NCBI GenBank assembly: GCA_022704925.1
Contig: JAKJFK010000059.1
Location: 1 to 9,099, forward strand
Source: a candidate division TA06 bacterium
GTDB taxonomy: Bacteria > Ratteibacteria > UBA8468 > MWAK01
Direction: 5' to 3'
Length of the DNA stretch: 9,099 bases
Under the pieces are notes generated by a model, which was given only the letters and a program-made list of their open reading frames with translations, was not told the DNA's origin and searched no databases. Positions 6,453 to 9,099 of this stretch are shown one piece after another. The translations under genes and the position numbers were made by a program. The stretch's first letter is position 1, and every line of letters starts with the position of its first letter.

Positions 6453-7787
6453 ATGGAACTGGCCGGAAAAAAAATACTGGTAATCGGACTCGGTGAAAGC
6501 GGCCTGGCCTGCGGATTATTCCTGGCCGGACGCGGGGCCGAGGTCCGCCTGACCGAGAACCGCCGCGGCCCCGGCCTCGAAACGGAACGGGGCAAACTGG
6601 AGGCCGCCGGCGTCCGGGTGGAACTGGGCGGCCATTCGGAGGCGTTCCTGGAAGGCCTGGACCTGGTGGTGACCAGTCCCGGCGTGCCGCCCGAGAGCCG
6701 GCCGATCCAGGCCGCCCTTCAAAGCGGCATCCCGGTCTGGAGCGAACTGGAACTGGCCTACCGTTTCTGCCCGGCCCCGATCCTGGCGGTCACCGGGACC
6801 AACGGCAAGAGTACCGTGGTTACCCTGCTGCGCGACGTGCTGAAAGCGGCCGGCCGGCCGGTGGTCCTCTCGGGCAACATCCGGCCCGCCTTCATCTCGG
6901 TAGTTGACCGCCTGACCGCAACCGACACGGTGATCCTGGAGGTGAGCAGTTTCCAGCTGGAGTGGATCGAGCGCTTCCGGCCGAAACTCTCGTTGCTGCT
7001 CAACATCACCGCCGACCACCTGGACCGCTATCCGGACTTCGGCTCTTACCGGAAGGCCAAGCTCCGGATTTTCGAAAACCAGGCCGGCGACGATATCGCG
7101 CTGCTCAATTACGACGACCCGGAGAGCCGGGTGGCCGGCGCCGGATTCAAGGGCCGGACCTTCTTTTACAGCCGCCGCGAGAAGGAGGGGCGTTTTTTCA
7201 GCGACGGTCGGCATCTCTTCCTTCCCGATGGAGAAAAGTTCCTGGAAATTCCGCCCAGCCGCCTCTGGGGGGTGCATAACCAGGAGAATATCCTGGCCGT
7301 CTGTGCCGCGGCCCGGCTTTACGGGCTGCCTTCGGAAGCGATGGCCGGGGCGATCAGGAATTTCCAGCCGCTGGCCCACCGGCTCGAACCGGTGGCCAGG
7401 AAACAGGGCGTCCAGTACATAGACGACTCCAAGGCCACCAATGTCGATTCCACCCTGCGCGCCCTCCAGTCGTTTCCGAAAGACAGCGGCCGGGTACTCC
7501 TGATACTGGGCGGCAAGGATAAGGGCGGTTCCTACCGGCCGCTCCGGGAGGCACTGTCCGGACAGCCGGCCGAAGTGATCCTGATCGGCGAGGCCGCCGA
7601 GCGCATCAGCGCCGAACTGGCCGGTACCGTTCCGATCCACCGGACCGGGGCGGTCAGGCTGGCCGCCGGTCGGGCCCGGCCCGGCGACACCGTGCTCCTC
7701 TCTCCAGCCTGCTCCAGTTTTGACATGTTCAAGGACTATGCTCAACGGGGAAATTCGTTTAAAGAAGCCGTGGCCGGTTTACCGTAA
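6453..7787 (+). CDS. murD: UDP-N-acetylmuramoyl-L-alanine--D-glutamate ligase
   Basis: This cytoplasmic ligase adds D-glutamate to UDP-MurNAc-L-Ala with ATP hydrolysis, the second amino-acid step of peptidoglycan precursor synthesis. The 444-residue length is typical. The N-terminal UDP-binding domain shows GLGESGLA (12-19) and TSPGVPP (74-80). The central ATPase domain has the P-loop GTNGKST (115-121), LEVSSFQLEW (162-171), NITADHLDRYP (184-194) and KAKLRIFEN (201-209), where Lys203 matches the carbamylated lysine. HNQEN (275-279) precedes the C-terminal domain, which has HRLE (309-312), DDSKATN (324-330), LGGKDKGG (352-359) and SPACSSFDMF (417-426). All the motifs I would expect are present, so the enzyme looks functional. 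It is the first gene of the cluster here and overlaps ftsW by about 50 bases. In most bacteria mraY or murF precedes it; here repeat DNA does. Confidence 0.97.
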   Translation: MELAGKKILVIGLGESGLACGLFLAGRGAEVRLTENRRGPGLETERGKLEAAGVRVELGGHSEAFLEGLDLVVTSPGVPPESRPIQAALQSGIPVWSELELAYRFCPAPILAVTGTNGKSTVVTLLRDVLKAAGRPVVLSGNIRPAFISVVDRLTATDTVILEVSSFQLEWIERFRPKLSLLLNITADHLDRYPDFGSYRKAKLRIFENQAGDDIALLNYDDPESRVAGAGFKGRTFFYSRREKEGRFFSDGRHLFLPDGEKFLEIPPSRLWGVHNQENILAVCAAARLYGLPSEAMAGAIRNFQPLAHRLEPVARKQGVQYIDDSKATNVDSTLRALQSFPKDSGRVLLILGGKDKGGSYRPLREALSGQPAEVILIGEAAERISAELAGTVPIHRTGAVRLAAGRARPGDTVLLSPACSSFDMFKDYAQRGNSFKEAVAGLP

Positions 7788-8865
7788 ACTTTCCTTCCTG
7801 GTCGTACTGCTGGCCGCGCTCGGGGTGTTGTTGGTCTACGACATCACCTTCCTGCAGGCCGGGCAAAAATACAACGACCAGTATTTCTTTCTGAAGAGGC
7901 AGTTGCTCTGGGTCATGCTGGGCTTCGCCTGCTTCCTCGGTGCCCTGCGGATCAACCTCGACCGCTGGCGCCGTTACGCCCGGATCAGCCTGCTGGTGGC
8001 CATTGCCCTGCTCTTCCTGGTGCTGGTAATCGGCCGCGAGATCAACGGCGCCAAACGCTGGTTCAGCCTGGGCTTCTTCAACTTTCAGCCTTCGGAATTT
8101 GCCAAGCTGGCGGTGATCTTCTACCTGGCCGATTTCCTGGCCCGGAAGGAGCGGGTGATCACTAATCCCGTCCGGATCTTCATGCCGACCGGACTGCTGG
8201 TCGGGCTGGCCGGGGCCCTGATACTCAAGGAACCCGACTACGGCACCGCCGCCCTGGTCCTGGCCCTTCTCTTCATTCTCTATTTCATCGCCGGCGCCCC
8301 GCGGCGGCTGCTCTTCCTGGGCATCCTGGTGCTGGCCGTCCTGGGCGGCCTCTTTGTAATCCAGTCGGACTATCACCGGAAGAAAATGCAGACCTGGCTG
8401 AATCCCGGGGCCGACCCGCTGGGCGCCGGCTACCAGATCAACAGTTCCCTGCTGGCGGTCGGCAGCGGGGGAATCTTCGGGCGGGGCCTGGGCCAAGGGC
8501 AGCAGAAGTACGATTACCTCCCCGAACCGCACACCGATTTCATCTTCGCCAACATCGCCGAAGAGCTGGGCCTGATCGGCAGCCTCCTGTTCCTGAGCCC
8601 CTTCTTCCTGCTCATACACCTCGGGCTGGAGACCGCCCGGCGCTCCGCCGACCTTTTCCGGTTCTACCTCGGGACCGGTCTGACCAGCCTGCTGGCCCTC
8701 CAGACCCTGATCCACCTGGGGGTAGTCCTCTCCCTGCTGCCCAACAAGGGGCTGACCCTGCCCTTCATCAGTTACGGCGGAAGTTCCCTGCTCTTCACCT
8801 TCCTCGGCACCGGACTGCTGGTCAACCTGGCCCGCGATCTGCCGCCGGACGAACCGGTTCAATGA
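7738..8865 (+). CDS. ftsW: Septal peptidoglycan glycosyltransferase FtsW (SEDS family)
   Basis: This polytopic membrane protein of about 375 residues belongs to the SEDS family, whose members polymerise lipid II into glycan strands; FtsW works in the divisome with a class B PBP. Hydrophobic segments begin near residue 18 and recur to the C-terminus. Family motifs are NGAKRWFSLG (103-112), QPSEFAKL (117-124), EPDYGTAAL (165-173), GRGLGQGQQKYDYLPEPHTD ending at the catalytic Asp267, and LPFISYGGSSLL (341-352). Its place between murD and murG favours FtsW over RodA. I chose the ATG at 7738, inside murD, over the TTG at 7720, which has no SD; AAGGA precedes the ATG by only 2 bases, so coupling to murD translation is likely. 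TM1 has VYDITFLQAG where many FtsW proteins have a YSAS-type motif. The stop overlaps the murG start (ATGA). Confidence 0.94.
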   Translation: MLNGEIRLKKPWPVYRKLSFLVVLLAALGVLLVYDITFLQAGQKYNDQYFFLKRQLLWVMLGFACFLGALRINLDRWRRYARISLLVAIALLFLVLVIGREINGAKRWFSLGFFNFQPSEFAKLAVIFYLADFLARKERVITNPVRIFMPTGLLVGLAGALILKEPDYGTAALVLALLFILYFIAGAPRRLLFLGILVLAVLGGLFVIQSDYHRKKMQTWLNPGADPLGAGYQINSSLLAVGSGGIFGRGLGQGQQKYDYLPEPHTDFIFANIAEELGLIGSLLFLSPFFLLIHLGLETARRSADLFRFYLGTGLTSLLALQTLIHLGVVLSLLPNKGLTLPFISYGGSSLLFTFLGTGLLVNLARDLPPDEPVQ

Positions 8866-9099
8866 GGTTGGTCATCGCGGCCGGCGGTACCGGCGGGCAC
8901 CTCTTTCCGGCCCTGGCCCTGGCCCTGGCTTTGAAGGAGGCCGGGGCCCGGCCGCTGGCCGCCGGCCATATCACTCCCCAGCTGCGGCGGGAATTCGAAG
9001 CGGCCGGAATCCCCTGGGTTGACCTGCCGGCCGTCCGTCTGCCCCGCCGGAAAGCCGGTTACCTCTGGCTGCCTTTCCGCCTGATCTGGGCCTGGCTGG
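8862..9099 (+). CDS. murG: UDP-N-acetylglucosamine--undecaprenyl-PP-MurNAc-pentapeptide GlcNAc transferase, N-terminal part (cut by window end)
   Basis: Only 79 residues are visible, in the frame starting at the ATG that overlaps the ftsW stop by 4 bases. MurG is a peripheral inner-membrane GT-B glycosyltransferase (family GT28) that converts lipid I to lipid II. The start MRLVIAAGGTGGHLFPALALA contains the diagnostic glycine-rich loop GGTGGH (8-13) followed by FPA, which binds lipid substrate phosphate in the family. The next strand reads PLAAGHITPQLRREFEAAGIPW, more divergent than the usual VGT-x-GLE pattern. CCCTGG occurs three times in tandem (8911-8928), encoding an Ala-Leu run. The order murD-ftsW-murG supports the call; murC would be the expected next gene but lies outside. 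Confidence 0.93.
   Translation, partial: MRLVIAAGGTGGHLFPALALALALKEAGARPLAAGHITPQLRREFEAAGIPWVDLPAVRLPRRKAGYLWLPFRLIWAWL

Overview
The window is GC-rich and densely coded on the + strand only, with ATGA stop/start overlaps and short gaps. Together with a large alpha-2-macroglobulin and peptidoglycan genes, this suggests a cell-walled and probably Gram-negative bacterium. I cannot name the phylum; an uncultured high-GC lineage, for example around the PVC group, is only a guess.

Layout: (i) 1-4076 is the 3' part of a bacterial alpha-2-macroglobulin gene with an intact CVEQ thioester motif; its start lies upstream of the window. (ii) 4073-4735 is a small secreted VanW-family protein that overlaps the A2M stop by 4 bases. 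(iii) 4776-5771 is a D-isomer-specific 2-hydroxyacid dehydrogenase with a strong ribosome binding site. (iv) 5772-6452 is a 681-base stretch without a credible gene. It is built from a reiterated, hairpin-rich repeat unit of about 120 bp, with a 108-bp palindromic segment interrupting the first copy. (v) 6453-9099 is the murD-ftsW-murG part of the division and cell wall (dcw) cluster. MurD and FtsW overlap by about 50 bases, FtsW and MurG overlap by 4, and MurG runs off the window.

How the genes relate: MurD adds D-Glu to UDP-MurNAc-L-Ala, FtsW polymerises septal glycan, and MurG makes lipid II, so region (v) is a coupled peptidoglycan operon. A2M proteins are envelope protease traps, and the coupled VanW protein is probably also exported, so the first two genes look like an envelope unit. 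The usual murD neighbours murF and mraY are absent upstream. The repeat block sits exactly at that break, and its last copy appears to supply the -35 element of a likely murD promoter.

The most unusual material is the repeat mosaic at 5770-6409. The protein-coding genes are recognisable members of known families, and I found no clear new enzymatic or defence system.
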